In this document: positions 1 to 5,943 of the stretch, piece after piece | Layout: the number at the start of each line of letters is the position of its first letter | Position numbering within the stretch: position 1 is the stretch's first letter | Assembly: GCA_964535295.1 (NCBI GenBank) | Contig: CAZHUW010000127.1 | Coordinates: 1 to 9,621 of the forward strand | Origin: SB21 sp964535295 | Lineage (GTDB): Bacteria > CLD3 > SB21 | Length of the DNA stretch: 9,621 bases | Direction: 5' to 3' | Position numbers and translations under genes: made by a program | Notes under the pieces: generated by a model | What the model saw: the letters and a program-made list of their open reading frames with translations, nothing else | Told to the model about the DNA's origin: nothing | Databases searched by the model: none

Positions 1-549
1 CATGGTCAGATGATGCCACTGGCGAACGGCAAAGTCGCCGCCCATCAGCGGAACGATCCACGCAAATAGATTAGGAAGGAAGGCGTCGCTCATCGCCGCA
101 TACATTCCAAAGCCGGTGACGCACTGGAATAAAAAAGCGATGAACGTTATAAAGTAGGTGAAACTGGCGAGCGAATTATGTCCGATCGACTCGATCGGCT
201 TGCTTTTGGCCTGGAGGATGTCCACTTTCAGCACGTCGACGACTTCCTGAAATTGTTCTTTACGGTGCAGGATGAAATTTCTCCATTGGGCGTATTTATT
301 TCCTACAAATCCCCAATAGATCCTGTACACAAAGTTAAAGAAGAAAAGGAAAGCGGAAACGAAGTGAATGAAGCGGACGGTTCCGAACCAATAGCCAAAG
401 GAGGCTTCCGAGCCGCTTTGCAGGGCCGGCGGGCTTCCGATGATATATCCCGTAATGGCGAGCGCCGTGACGCAGGCTCCGTTGAGCCAATGGTAAAAGC
501 GGACGGGAATCTGCCAGACGTACACACGGTTCAATGTTGCAGTATGCAT
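1..549 (-). CDS. hyaC: Ni/Fe-hydrogenase b-type cytochrome subunit (3' end outside window)
   Basis: This is the membrane dihaem cytochrome b that takes electrons from the hydrogenase small subunit and passes them to quinone. The 183 visible codons have no stop and run off the window edge; family members are roughly 220-240 residues, so about a fifth is missing. Hydrophobic segments lie near residues 15-38, 54-79 and 127-153, and a fourth begins near 178. Candidate haem-ligand histidines are H20 (in RFYHWLN), H62 (in RFIHF) and H179/H180 (in RQWHHL), matching three of the four ligands known in HydC/HyaC proteins; the fourth would lie beyond the edge. The family-typical GHN motif is at 123-125. 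The ATG at 547-549 is chosen because TAGGAG lies just upstream and overlaps the hyaB stop codon, leaving a 10-base gap. This implies co-translation with hyaB. Confidence 0.93.
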   Translation of the reverse strand, partial: MHTATLNRVYVWQIPVRFYHWLNGACVTALAITGYIIGSPPALQSGSEASFGYWFGTVRFIHFVSAFLFFFNFVYRIYWGFVGNKYAQWRNFILHRKEQFQEVVDVLKVDILQAKSKPIESIGHNSLASFTYFITFIAFLFQCVTGFGMYAAMSDAFLPNLFAWIVPLMGGDFAVRQWHHLTM

Positions 550-559
550 ACTTCATCTC

Positions 560-2278
560 CTAAAAGGTTTGGATTTGATGAACGTACGTACCTTTTTCGT
601 CGTAGAGATGCACGGCGCACGCGATACACGGATCGAACGAGTGGATCGTACGCAGGATCTCCAGCGGCTGCTCCGGATTCTTTATCGGCGTTCCGATGAG
701 AGATGATTCGTATGCGGACATTTTTCCTTCCGGATCCCGCGGCGAGGCGTTCCATGTGCTCGGAACGACCAGCTGGTAATTATCGATCTTCTGATCTTTG
801 ATCACGATCCAGTGCGCCAGGGCGCCGCGCGGCGCTTCGGTGAGGCCCACGCCTTTGGCTTCTTTCGGCCAGGTCGCCGGCTCCCATTTCTCGTTATTGA
901 ATGTGCGCGTGTCGCCGTTCTTGATATTGGCCAGTAATTGATTGTAGATCTCCATCGACCAGCCGGCGATCAATTGCGTCTCGATCCCGCGGGCGGCCGT
1001 GCGGCCGAGGGTGGAGAACAGTGCAGCAACGGGAACATCCAGTTTTTTGAGAACCGCACCGACTAATTCCTGCACTTCTTTGTTGCCGGAGCCATACGCA
1101 ACAAGACAGCGCGCGAGCGGTCCGACTTCCATTGCGTTGCCTTTCCAGCGCGGCGTCTTGAGCCAACTATATTTCCCTTCAACATTAAGGTATTCGTACG
1201 GAGGTTTCGGGCCGGTGTAGTTAAACTTCGTCTCGCCGCTCCAGGGATGCTTGCCTTTGGCGTCGCCATCGGAATATTCGTACCAGGAATGCGAGATGAA
1301 TTCCTGCACCTGATCGATATTTTTTCCGTCGACTTCGTGAATTTCCGCCAGATTGCGATTGAGTATAGCACCACGCGGGAACTTGAATTTCGACAAATCG
1401 CCGTAACCGTTCATCGGCAGATCGCCGTAGCAAAGATAATTAGACAATCCGCCGCCGATCGCGCCCCAATCCTTGTAGAACGAAGCAACGGCCAGCAGAT
1501 CGGGAATATAAACCTGTTCAACAAATCTCTTTCCGTCCTCAAAAAGCTTCCCGACCATGGCCAGGCGTTCGGCATTCAAAGCGTTGGCATCATCGATATT
1601 GATGGCGCAAGGCACTCCCCCGACGAGATAATTCGGGTGCGGGTTCTTTCCGCCGAAGACGGTGTGAACTTTGACCATCTCTTTTTGCCATTCCAACGCT
1701 TCAAGATAGTGCGCTACGCCGATGAGGTTGACTTCCGCAGGGAGTTTGTATGCCGTATGGCCCCAATAACCGTTGGCGAAGATGCCGAGCTGGCCGCTGG
1801 ATACGAAAGCCGTCAGGCGTTTCTGCAGATCGGAGAAATAAGCGGGCGAACTCTTCGGCCAATTTGAAATACTCTGCGCGATCTCCGAGGTTTTTTTCGG
1901 ATCGGCTTTCAGCGCGCTGACAATATCCACCCAATCGAGCGCATGCAAATGATAAAAATGTACCACGTGATCCTGCATATACTGGGCGCAGAACATGAGG
2001 TTACGGATCAGTTCCGCATTCGGTGGCACGGTTATTTTCAACGCATCTTCTACGGTTCGCACGGAAGCCAGCGCATGAACGGTCGTGCAAACGCCGCAGG
2101 CGCGTTCCGTAAAGGCCCACGCATCGCGCGGATCGCGGCCTTTGAGGATGAGTTCGAATCCCCGAACCATGGTGCCTGAACTGTAAGCATCCACGACTTT
2201 TCCGTCCTTCACTTCGACTTCGATACGAAGGTGTCCCTCAATGCGGGTGATGGGATCGATGACAATTCGGTTTGCCAT
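560..2278 (-). CDS. hyaB: [NiFe]-hydrogenase large (catalytic) subunit
   Basis: The catalytic subunit binds the NiFe(CN)2CO centre and oxidises H2 on the outer face of the cytoplasmic membrane. It is 572 residues long, normal for group 1. The N-terminal L1 motif begins at RGFE (39-42) and ends with C61-G-V-C64 and H68. The C-terminal L2 motif is DPC551-I-A-C554-A-V-H557. These four cysteines are the nickel ligands. E14 in TRIEGH corresponds to the glutamate implicated in proton transfer. After H557 there are 15 residues (LYDEKG...QTF), the usual peptide removed by a maturation protease after nickel insertion; no such protease gene is in the window. There is no signal peptide, so export must be with HyaA by the Tat route. 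The ATG overlaps the hyaA stop by one base (TAATG), and AGGAGG at 2285-2290 sits six bases upstream, so translation is probably coupled to hyaA. Confidence 0.98.
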   Translation of the reverse strand: MANRIVIDPITRIEGHLRIEVEVKDGKVVDAYSSGTMVRGFELILKGRDPRDAWAFTERACGVCTTVHALASVRTVEDALKITVPPNAELIRNLMFCAQYMQDHVVHFYHLHALDWVDIVSALKADPKKTSEIAQSISNWPKSSPAYFSDLQKRLTAFVSSGQLGIFANGYWGHTAYKLPAEVNLIGVAHYLEALEWQKEMVKVHTVFGGKNPHPNYLVGGVPCAINIDDANALNAERLAMVGKLFEDGKRFVEQVYIPDLLAVASFYKDWGAIGGGLSNYLCYGDLPMNGYGDLSKFKFPRGAILNRNLAEIHEVDGKNIDQVQEFISHSWYEYSDGDAKGKHPWSGETKFNYTGPKPPYEYLNVEGKYSWLKTPRWKGNAMEVGPLARCLVAYGSGNKEVQELVGAVLKKLDVPVAALFSTLGRTAARGIETQLIAGWSMEIYNQLLANIKNGDTRTFNNEKWEPATWPKEAKGVGLTEAPRGALAHWIVIKDQKIDNYQLVVPSTWNASPRDPEGKMSAYESSLIGTPIKNPEQPLEILRTIHSFDPCIACAVHLYDEKGTYVHQIQTF

Positions 2279-3390
2279 TAGGCACCTCCTTCTTTCTCTT
2301 TATGCGATTCCGCAATATGTTCTTTGATCTCTTTGCGTTTCTTGATGTTGGTTGTGACCGCGTGGGCCGCCATACCGGCTAAAGTTGCCGCGCCGACGGC
2401 GACGCCTATCTTGTCCGCTGTGGTTTCAATGCCGAAACCAGGGAACGAAGCCAGGTGCTGGTAGAACGGCCCGTTGTCCCAGAAATTAGCTTCGCTGCAT
2501 CCGATGCAACCGTGGCCTGACTGGATCGGGTAGCTGACGCCGTTATTCCACCGCATGACGCCGCACGCATTGTACGTGACCGGGCCACGGCAGCCGACTT
2601 TGTATAAGCAGTATCCGCGTTTCGCATTTTCGTCATCAAAGGATTCTACGAAGAGACCCGCGTCGTAATTAGGCCGGCGATAACAGGTATCATGCACGCG
2701 CCGAGAATAGAACGCTTTCGGGCGGCCGAGGCCGTCGAGCTGCGGTATGCGATCAAAAGCCAATAAATGTACGATCGTTCCTGCCATCACCTCGCCGATC
2801 GGCGGGCAGCCGGGAACGTTGATGATCGGTTTGCCGCTGACGATCTTGTGCAGAGGCGTTGCGCCGGTCGGATTCGGATTCGCTGCCTGAATACATCCGT
2901 TGGATGCGCAGCTTCCCCAAGCCACAAGCGCCTTCGCGCCTTCAGCAGCTTCTTTGACGATATCCAGGGCCGACCGGCCCCCGATACAGCAATACACGCC
3001 GTTCTCCTCGGTCGGAATGGAACCTTCGACCAGCATCAGGTACTCACCTTTGTATTTCTTCATGGTTTCATGGAGCGCGGCTTCAGCCTGATGGCCGGCT
3101 GCGGCCTGAAGTGTTTCCGTATAATCGAGCGAAATTTTATCGAGCAGAATATCTGCCACGATCGGGTGAGAGGAACGTATAAACGATTCGCTGCAGCAGG
3201 TACATTCCTGGAAATGGAACCAGACCACGGGAATACGCGATTTGGTTTCCAAAGCATGCACGACTCTGCCGAGCCCGCTGGCTTCCACGCCGATGAAGGC
3301 CGTCATCCAGCTGCAAAAGCGGACAAAATCACGCCGGGTATATCCCTGCTTCTGCATCTGTTCATAAATGGTGAGAGACTGGTCATTCAT
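2278..3390 (-). CDS. hyaA: [NiFe]-hydrogenase small subunit, Tat-exported, six-cysteine proximal cluster type
   Basis: The electron-transfer subunit carries three Fe-S clusters between HyaB and cytochrome b. From the ATG at 3388-3390 it has 370 residues, close to E. coli HyaA. A Tat signal with TRRDFVRFC at 18-26 leads a hydrophobic stretch ending near 46. The proximal cluster ligands are C63, C66, C161 and C195; C65 and C166 are the two extra cysteines of O2-tolerant enzymes. All are offset by exactly 46 from Hyd-1 numbering. Distal ligands are H233, C236, C261 and C267; medial ligands are C276, C295 and C298. A hydrophobic anchor lies near 323-348, followed by a lysine-rich tail. An in-frame ATG 18 codons upstream (3442-3444) is less likely: it has no ribosome-binding site and would put unusual sequence before the Tat motif. 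The gene is first in hyaABC and follows a sigma-54-type promoter. Confidence 0.97.
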   Translation of the reverse strand: MNDQSLTIYEQMQKQGYTRRDFVRFCSWMTAFIGVEASGLGRVVHALETKSRIPVVWFHFQECTCCSESFIRSSHPIVADILLDKISLDYTETLQAAAGHQAEAALHETMKKYKGEYLMLVEGSIPTEENGVYCCIGGRSALDIVKEAAEGAKALVAWGSCASNGCIQAANPNPTGATPLHKIVSGKPIINVPGCPPIGEVMAGTIVHLLAFDRIPQLDGLGRPKAFYSRRVHDTCYRRPNYDAGLFVESFDDENAKRGYCLYKVGCRGPVTYNACGVMRWNNGVSYPIQSGHGCIGCSEANFWDNGPFYQHLASFPGFGIETTADKIGVAVGAATLAGMAAHAVTTNIKKRKEIKEHIAESHKEKEGGA

Positions 3391-3394
3391 AGTG

Positions 3395-3399
3395 CCCTC
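3395..3399 (-). promoter_or_regulatory. Ribosome-binding site deciding the hyaA start
   Basis: GAGGG read on the minus strand lies four bases before the ATG at 3388-3390. The alternative in-frame ATG at 3442-3444 has only AT-rich sequence with no purine-rich box upstream. The site therefore supports the shorter HyaA, whose N-terminus places the Tat motif at residues 18-26. Confidence 0.6.
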
Positions 3400-3453
3400 G
3401 CTGTTTAAGATTGGAAAGATGTATGGTATTCGAAAAACTATCATGCAATAATT

Positions 3454-3479
3454 GCGAAACAGACTGGATGATGTTTCGC
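3454..3479 (-). promoter_or_regulatory. Hairpin in the hyaA leader
   Basis: GCGAAAC at 3454-3460 and GTTTCGC at 3473-3479 form a perfect 7-bp inverted repeat around a 12-base loop. A second palindrome, GCAATAATTGC, occupies 3445-3455 and shares two bases with it, so the two could compete. Both lie between the predicted sigma-54 transcript start (about 3487) and the hyaA ATG. The hairpin would be close to the 5' end of the mRNA. It could protect the transcript or be a DNA operator. There is no U-tract, so it is not an intrinsic terminator. Confidence 0.45.
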
Positions 3480-3498
3480 TCAGGTGTTGATTAATTCA

Positions 3499-3513
3499 GC
3501 AATCGCTGTGCCG
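3499..3513 (-). promoter_or_regulatory. Sigma-54 (-24/-12) promoter for hyaABC
   Basis: On the minus strand the site reads CGGCACAGCGATTGC, against the consensus TGGCACGNNNNTTGC. The invariant GG (3512-3511) and GC (3500-3499) are present with exactly the required 10 bases between them, and only two defined positions differ. Transcription would start near 3487, giving a leader of about 97 bases before the hyaA ATG. A sigma-54 activator gene at 5944-6906 and paired dyads at 3566-3601 support the call. I see no convincing sigma-70 promoter in this gap. Confidence 0.8.
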
Positions 3514-3565
3514 CAGAATAATAGCTTAAAAAAACTGAACATGGCAAAAACCAAAGAACAAAATC

Positions 3566-3601
3566 TGCGGTTATCCGCAAATGAAATAGCGGATTCCCGC
3601 T
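3566..3601. promoter_or_regulatory. Paired dyads, likely activator-binding sites upstream of the hyaA promoter
   Basis: Two inverted repeats of the same form occur in tandem: TGCGG-TTAT-CCGCA at 3566-3579 and AGCGG-ATTC-CCGCT at 3588-3601. Their centres are 22 bp apart, two helical turns, and lie about 85 and 107 bp upstream of the predicted sigma-54 transcript start, a usual position for enhancer sites. A third dyad, CCGGTT (3605-3610) with AACCGG (3621-3626), is centred 21 bp further on but has a different sequence. The second dyad contains part of the stop codon of the 76-residue gene. Binding by the local activator is inference. TCTGCGG-like words also occur in other gaps here, so a repeat-derived origin is possible. 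Confidence 0.55.
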
Positions 3602-3830
3602 ATACCGGTTCATTGTTCGTAACCGGAAGAAAAGGCTTGATGCTTGTAACGGAAATATCCGCTTCGATAATGACCTTGTCGCTCAGATGAACTTCCTCAT
3701 TTTCCTGCAGCATGATCTCAAAGATCTGCGGTTCCACGCAAATTTTCGCCGCCCGTTTGCCCTGCAAATCAAAAGTTTCGACAACCTCGCCTACAAACTG
3801 TTTGTTTTTTTTGATCGAATTATTTTCCAT
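3600..3830 (-). CDS. Small beta-rich protein, possibly HypC-like, function unknown
   Basis: This 76-residue protein has no signal peptide or membrane segment. After a lysine-rich start it alternates short predicted strands: FVGEVVETF (12-20), RAAKICVE (26-33), QIFEIML (35-41) and DKVIIEADISVTSI (51-64). That pattern suggests a small barrel of the OB/HypC kind. Residues 47-64 (VHLSDKVIIEADISVTSI) align by eye with AQIGDYVLVHVGFALSKI in the HypC encoded in this window, sharing the D-x-V core and hydrophobic spacing. It lacks the N-terminal Met-Cys that HypC needs; its only cysteine is C31. The start is supported by AGGAGTGAGG just upstream. It lies 209 bases before hyaA, and its 3' end overlaps the proposed activator sites. 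The coding call is fairly good; the HypC resemblance is weak. Confidence 0.7.
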   Translation of the reverse strand: MENNSIKKNKQFVGEVVETFDLQGKRAAKICVEPQIFEIMLQENEEVHLSDKVIIEADISVTSIKPFLPVTNNEPV

Positions 3831-3921
3831 GAGAATTCCTCACTCCTAATGAGAGCAAAGAAACACACGCAAAGCTTACCATGCATCTGCTTCTGCCGTT
3901 GGGTGCTGTTAATAACTAATC

Positions 3922-3950
3922 AATATACATGCCGTATCGGATGTATTGAA
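3922..3950 (-). promoter_or_regulatory. Possible sigma-70-type promoter for the 76-residue protein gene
   Basis: On the minus strand TTCAAT (3950-3945) and TATATT (3927-3922) are separated by 17 bases. The -10 box matches TATAAT at five of six positions, but the -35 box is poor. The predicted start would leave a leader of about 85 bases. Such matches arise often in AT-rich DNA, so this is tentative. Confidence 0.28.
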
Positions 3951-4027
3951 AAATGAAGAGATAGGCGTGGCGGCTCAGAAAAATTAACGGGAATTCGTTA
4001 AATCGATGGCGGGAAAGCGCAGTATCC

Positions 4028-4055
4028 ATCTGCGTAAATTCTCAGTATCTGCAGA
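4028..4055. repeat. Short ATCTGCG-type repeat words
   Basis: ATCTGCG at 4028-4034 and ATCTGCAGA at 4047-4055 lie in the 253-base gap between the 76-residue gene and the four-helix gene. They resemble the TCCGCAGA units at 4496-4511 in the opposite orientation and the TCTGCGG word at 3564-3570. They could be remnants of one short dispersed repeat. Otherwise the gap 3831-4083 shows only the possible promoter at 3922-3950 and no convincing terminator. Confidence 0.3.
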
Positions 4056-4083
4056 AAAAAAACAAGTAAGCTGAGTGGTTGGA

Positions 4084-4473
4084 CTATCTTCTATAAAGCA
4101 CAAGGGACAGAATGGCATAAAGTATCATGATCACGCTTGCGCAGAAGGTGAGCAAACCCCAAAGGAATTCATTTTGAAATACAAAAACCTGCGCGATGCC
4201 GTACCCCAGTAAGGGGAGTCCCATGATGAATAAAAGGACGGCCAACGCCTTTAAAAAAACATTCATACGCCGATTACGGGTACCCGAAAGCAATCCTTTC
4301 GTTACGGTGACCAGCAGAAACGCGACGCCGCCGAGAAACGCGCCGAGGAAAACGGTTCCGAAAATATTGCCCGCCAGGTCCTCATTGAAATTTATTTTCA
4401 AAACGATCCAGATGAAAAAAAGAACGAGGTAAAAAAGGATCAAACGGGACGATGTGAGCATGAAAGAATTCAT
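4084..4473 (-). CDS. Small integral membrane protein with four predicted helices, unknown function
   Basis: The 129-residue product is almost entirely hydrophobic, with likely membrane helices near residues 9-26, 35-58, 72-97 and 103-126. A basic loop, TRNRR at 65-69, and a terminal YRR suggest that the middle loop and both ends face the cytoplasm. I see no haem-ligand histidines (the protein has none), no metal-binding cysteine pairs and no catalytic motif; C111 is the only cysteine. The start is supported by AAGGA about six bases upstream. It follows the lipoprotein gene by 145 bases and precedes the 76-residue gene by 253 bases, so shared transcription is uncertain. I do not recognise a family. 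Its position inside a hydrogenase locus is the only hint of a role. Confidence 0.75.
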   Translation of the reverse strand: MNSFMLTSSRLILFYLVLFFIWIVLKINFNEDLAGNIFGTVFLGAFLGGVAFLLVTVTKGLLSGTRNRRMNVFLKALAVLLFIMGLPLLGYGIAQVFVFQNEFLWGLLTFCASVIMILYAILSLVLYRR

Positions 4474-4495
4474 TTTTAATCCTTTCTAGAATATT

Positions 4496-4511
4496 TCCGC
4501 AGATCCGCAGA
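4496..4511. repeat. Tandem 8-bp direct repeat TCCGCAGA x2
   Basis: TCCGCAGA occurs at 4496-4503 and again at 4504-4511, followed by TTTTCACAGATAG. On the minus strand it reads TCTGCGGA twice, the same word as one arm of the dyad at 3566-3579. It lies just upstream of the four-helix protein gene. It may be a fragment of a dispersed intergenic repeat or an extra activator half-site pair; I see no -24/-12 element next to it, which favours the first reading. Confidence 0.4.
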
Positions 4512-4618
4512 TTTTCACAGATAGAGCCGCCATTGATTTTCAAGTCATACGGGAATAGTGCAACGGCGATCGAGAAGTTCTTGATATCGGGTTTACGGCG
4601 TTCCGGTCAACCCTACCG

Positions 4619-5320
4619 TCATTCTTTAGTATAATACGTTGTCGATGAGTTCATCGTCAGCGTAAAAATTGAATTCCATCCCGTACCGGCCGTTCCAGTG
4701 AAATTAGCCGTGCTGTAAGAGGCCACCCAGGTGCCGCTTTGCGTATAGTCTCCGGTAAATTGAAATACGCCGCTGTCAGGATTGACGCTTGCCGTAATGG
4801 TCAGTTTGCTAGGTTGTGCGTAGTTCTTAAATCGATATGTTCCGGCCCATCCTGAAGCAGCATTCTGTTTGTAATAGGTGTTATTGCCCAACCCGCCCGT
4901 GAGCCAGCGGCCCGTTATGGATACTTCATGCTCGCCGGTTTTGATCAACTCATAGACGAAACTCGCATAAAGTTCATCGCCATCGCAAGCGCTGCTCTTT
5001 GTGGTTATCGCCAAGGCTTGTCCGTCGAGACTCCAGTCGCCGGACGATGAACAATTGGCGGGCGCACCGGTGCCGGTATAGGTATTGGATATGTCAAATG
5101 TGCCGTCGTCATTAAATGTAATCGTTGTGTTTGTAGTAATTCCGTCCAAAGTGTACGAAGTGGTATAAGAACTGCCGGCAATGACATCACAGTCAGACCC
5201 GTTGGAACAACCCGAATCCGACTTGCAGGACCATGTCATAGCAGCGATCAGAAGAAAAGAAAAAAAAGAAATGAAATTGAGTCGTTTTAGTAACTCTGCT
5301 TTTGAAATAATGGTGGACAT
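4619..5320 (-). CDS. Predicted lipoprotein with two beta-rich repeats, unknown function
   Basis: The 233-residue product begins with a basic segment (KAELLKR), a hydrophobic core at 16-28 and a cysteine at 32 in MTWSC. That fits a lipoprotein signal, although tryptophan at -2 makes the lipobox atypical. The mature part is rich in Thr, Ser, Gly and aromatic residues. It seems to have two related beta units: TITFNDDGTFDISN...GDWSLDGQALAIT (66-106) and GTYRF...LTITASV...GVFQFTGDYTQSGTW (160-198). The xFxxDGxFxxxxxGxW pattern resembles lipocalin-like small beta-barrel or sandwich lipoproteins. C38, C44, C90 and C112 could form disulfides. GGAGG seven bases before the ATG fixes the start. No link to hydrogenase function can be seen; it should be anchored in the cell envelope. 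Confidence 0.85.
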   Translation of the reverse strand: MSTIISKAELLKRLNFISFFSFLLIAAMTWSCKSDSGCSNGSDCDVIAGSSYTTSYTLDGITTNTTITFNDDGTFDISNTYTGTGAPANCSSSGDWSLDGQALAITTKSSACDGDELYASFVYELIKTGEHEVSITGRWLTGGLGNNTYYKQNAASGWAGTYRFKNYAQPSKLTITASVNPDSGVFQFTGDYTQSGTWVASYSTANFTGTAGTGWNSIFTLTMNSSTTYYTKE

Positions 5321-5943
5321 GAAAACCTCCGCCTTTTTTTATTTGAAATGTTAGATAAGTAAAAAAAATAGAAATTTTAAAATGTTCAGTTGAAAGCCTG
5401 GAAAAAGTGAAGACCGGGTGGATTATTATTTGGGAACAGAACGCAACACGCGTGCCGACATTTTCAGGCTGTAAACACGTGAGTTATGGATTTAAAAAGA
5501 GGTTGTATATGCGGAATTCCGTCGGTTACTTAGCGGAAACCCGCAGAGCGAGGCTGTTGCAGAGTGAGTTATTTTTGTGCCAGTGTGTCATTAGCAATGA
5601 GAAAGAAAATGGTTTCAGAGGGCGTTAGTAACGCATACGTTCTTGTTATTACCATGAATACTTTATATCAACTTTCTTTTTGAAAAAGAAAGTTGCAAAG
5701 AAAACTTCGGCTGTAAAAAGAATGCCTAACCCTCGTCCGCTTGCGTGGTGGCGAAAAATATGTCTTAGTTTTTAGGTCTGTACTGGTTCCTCGGTTTATT
5801 GTCCCATTTTTCGCTGATATCGAGGCGCGAACTCGGGTTTGAACGGCATTTTTTTCAAGGCCGGGAATACCAATGCACACTCAAAATTGAGAGTTTGAAA
5901 ACATTATGCATATCGTAACAATCTCAGGCGAGAGAGGGGAGTA
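5321..5943. other. Gene-free stretch of 623 bases
   Basis: No convincing gene is present. Two open frames of 70-73 codons lack plausible composition and ribosome-binding sites. The stretch should contain the promoter of the lipoprotein gene, since GGAGG sits just before its ATG, but I cannot pick a reliable -35/-10 pair. It also contains the 6-1-6 palindrome GCGTTAGTAACGC at 5622-5634 and the larger palindrome at 5670-5694. The 3' end of the activator operon also lies here (its stop is at 5944), without a clear GC-rich hairpin plus U-tract. The sequence between 5670 and about 5880 has the feel of a dispersed intergenic element, which I cannot confirm. Confidence 0.5.
5670..5694. repeat. Perfect 25-bp palindrome with 12-bp arms
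   Basis: AACTTTCTTTTT at 5670-5681 and AAAAAGAAAGTT at 5683-5694 are exact reverse complements around a single G. The arms are AT-rich and purine/pyrimidine-segregated. No T-tract follows on either strand in the way a standard intrinsic terminator needs, although the hairpin could still end or stabilise transcripts. It may mark one end of a small dispersed element. Confidence 0.7.

Noticed and set aside
178..699. A 173-codon plus-strand frame opposite hyaC and the end of hyaB
   Set aside because: The opposite strand encodes a clear cytochrome b with haem ligands and a ribosome-binding site; the plus-strand product is not protein-like.
1247..1867. A 206-codon plus-strand frame inside hyaB
   Set aside because: It lies wholly opposite conserved catalytic-subunit sequence and has no family features; it is a frame shadow.
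2024..2038. TGGCACG on the plus strand, resembling a sigma-54 -24 box
   Set aside because: No GC at the -12 position, it lies inside hyaB, and no plus-strand gene follows.
2767..3408. A 213-codon plus-strand frame opposite hyaA
   Set aside because: It mirrors conserved cluster-binding sequence of HyaA and has no independent support.
3388..3444. A longer HyaA beginning at the ATG of 3442-3444
   Set aside because: It adds 18 residues not seen before a Tat motif, has no ribosome-binding site and disagrees with the usual family length; the ATG at 3388-3390 has GAGGG upstream.
3605..3626. CCGGTT/AACCGG hairpin as an intrinsic terminator for the 76-residue gene
   Set aside because: It lies inside the coding sequence before the stop codon, the stem is only 6 bp and no U-tract follows.
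3883..3898. A -24/-12-like element before the 76-residue gene (CGGCAGAAGCAGATGC on the minus strand)
   Set aside because: There are 11 bases between GG and GC instead of the required 10, and the -12 TTGC is not matched.
5407..5628. A 73-codon plus-strand frame in the gene-free stretch
   Set aside because: No ribosome-binding site, no recognisable domain, unusual composition and opposite orientation to every supported gene.
5622..5634. GCGTTAGTAACGC, resembling integron attC core sites
   Set aside because: No partner core site lies at attC distance on either side, and there is no integrase or cassette structure.
5668..5880. A 70-codon minus-strand frame beginning MCIGIPG, which looks like the HypC start MCLAIPG
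   Set aside because: The similarity ends after seven residues; the rest is Arg/Ser/Thr-rich low-quality sequence, no barrel motif follows, and the frame ends in the palindrome at 5670-5694. Probably coincidence.
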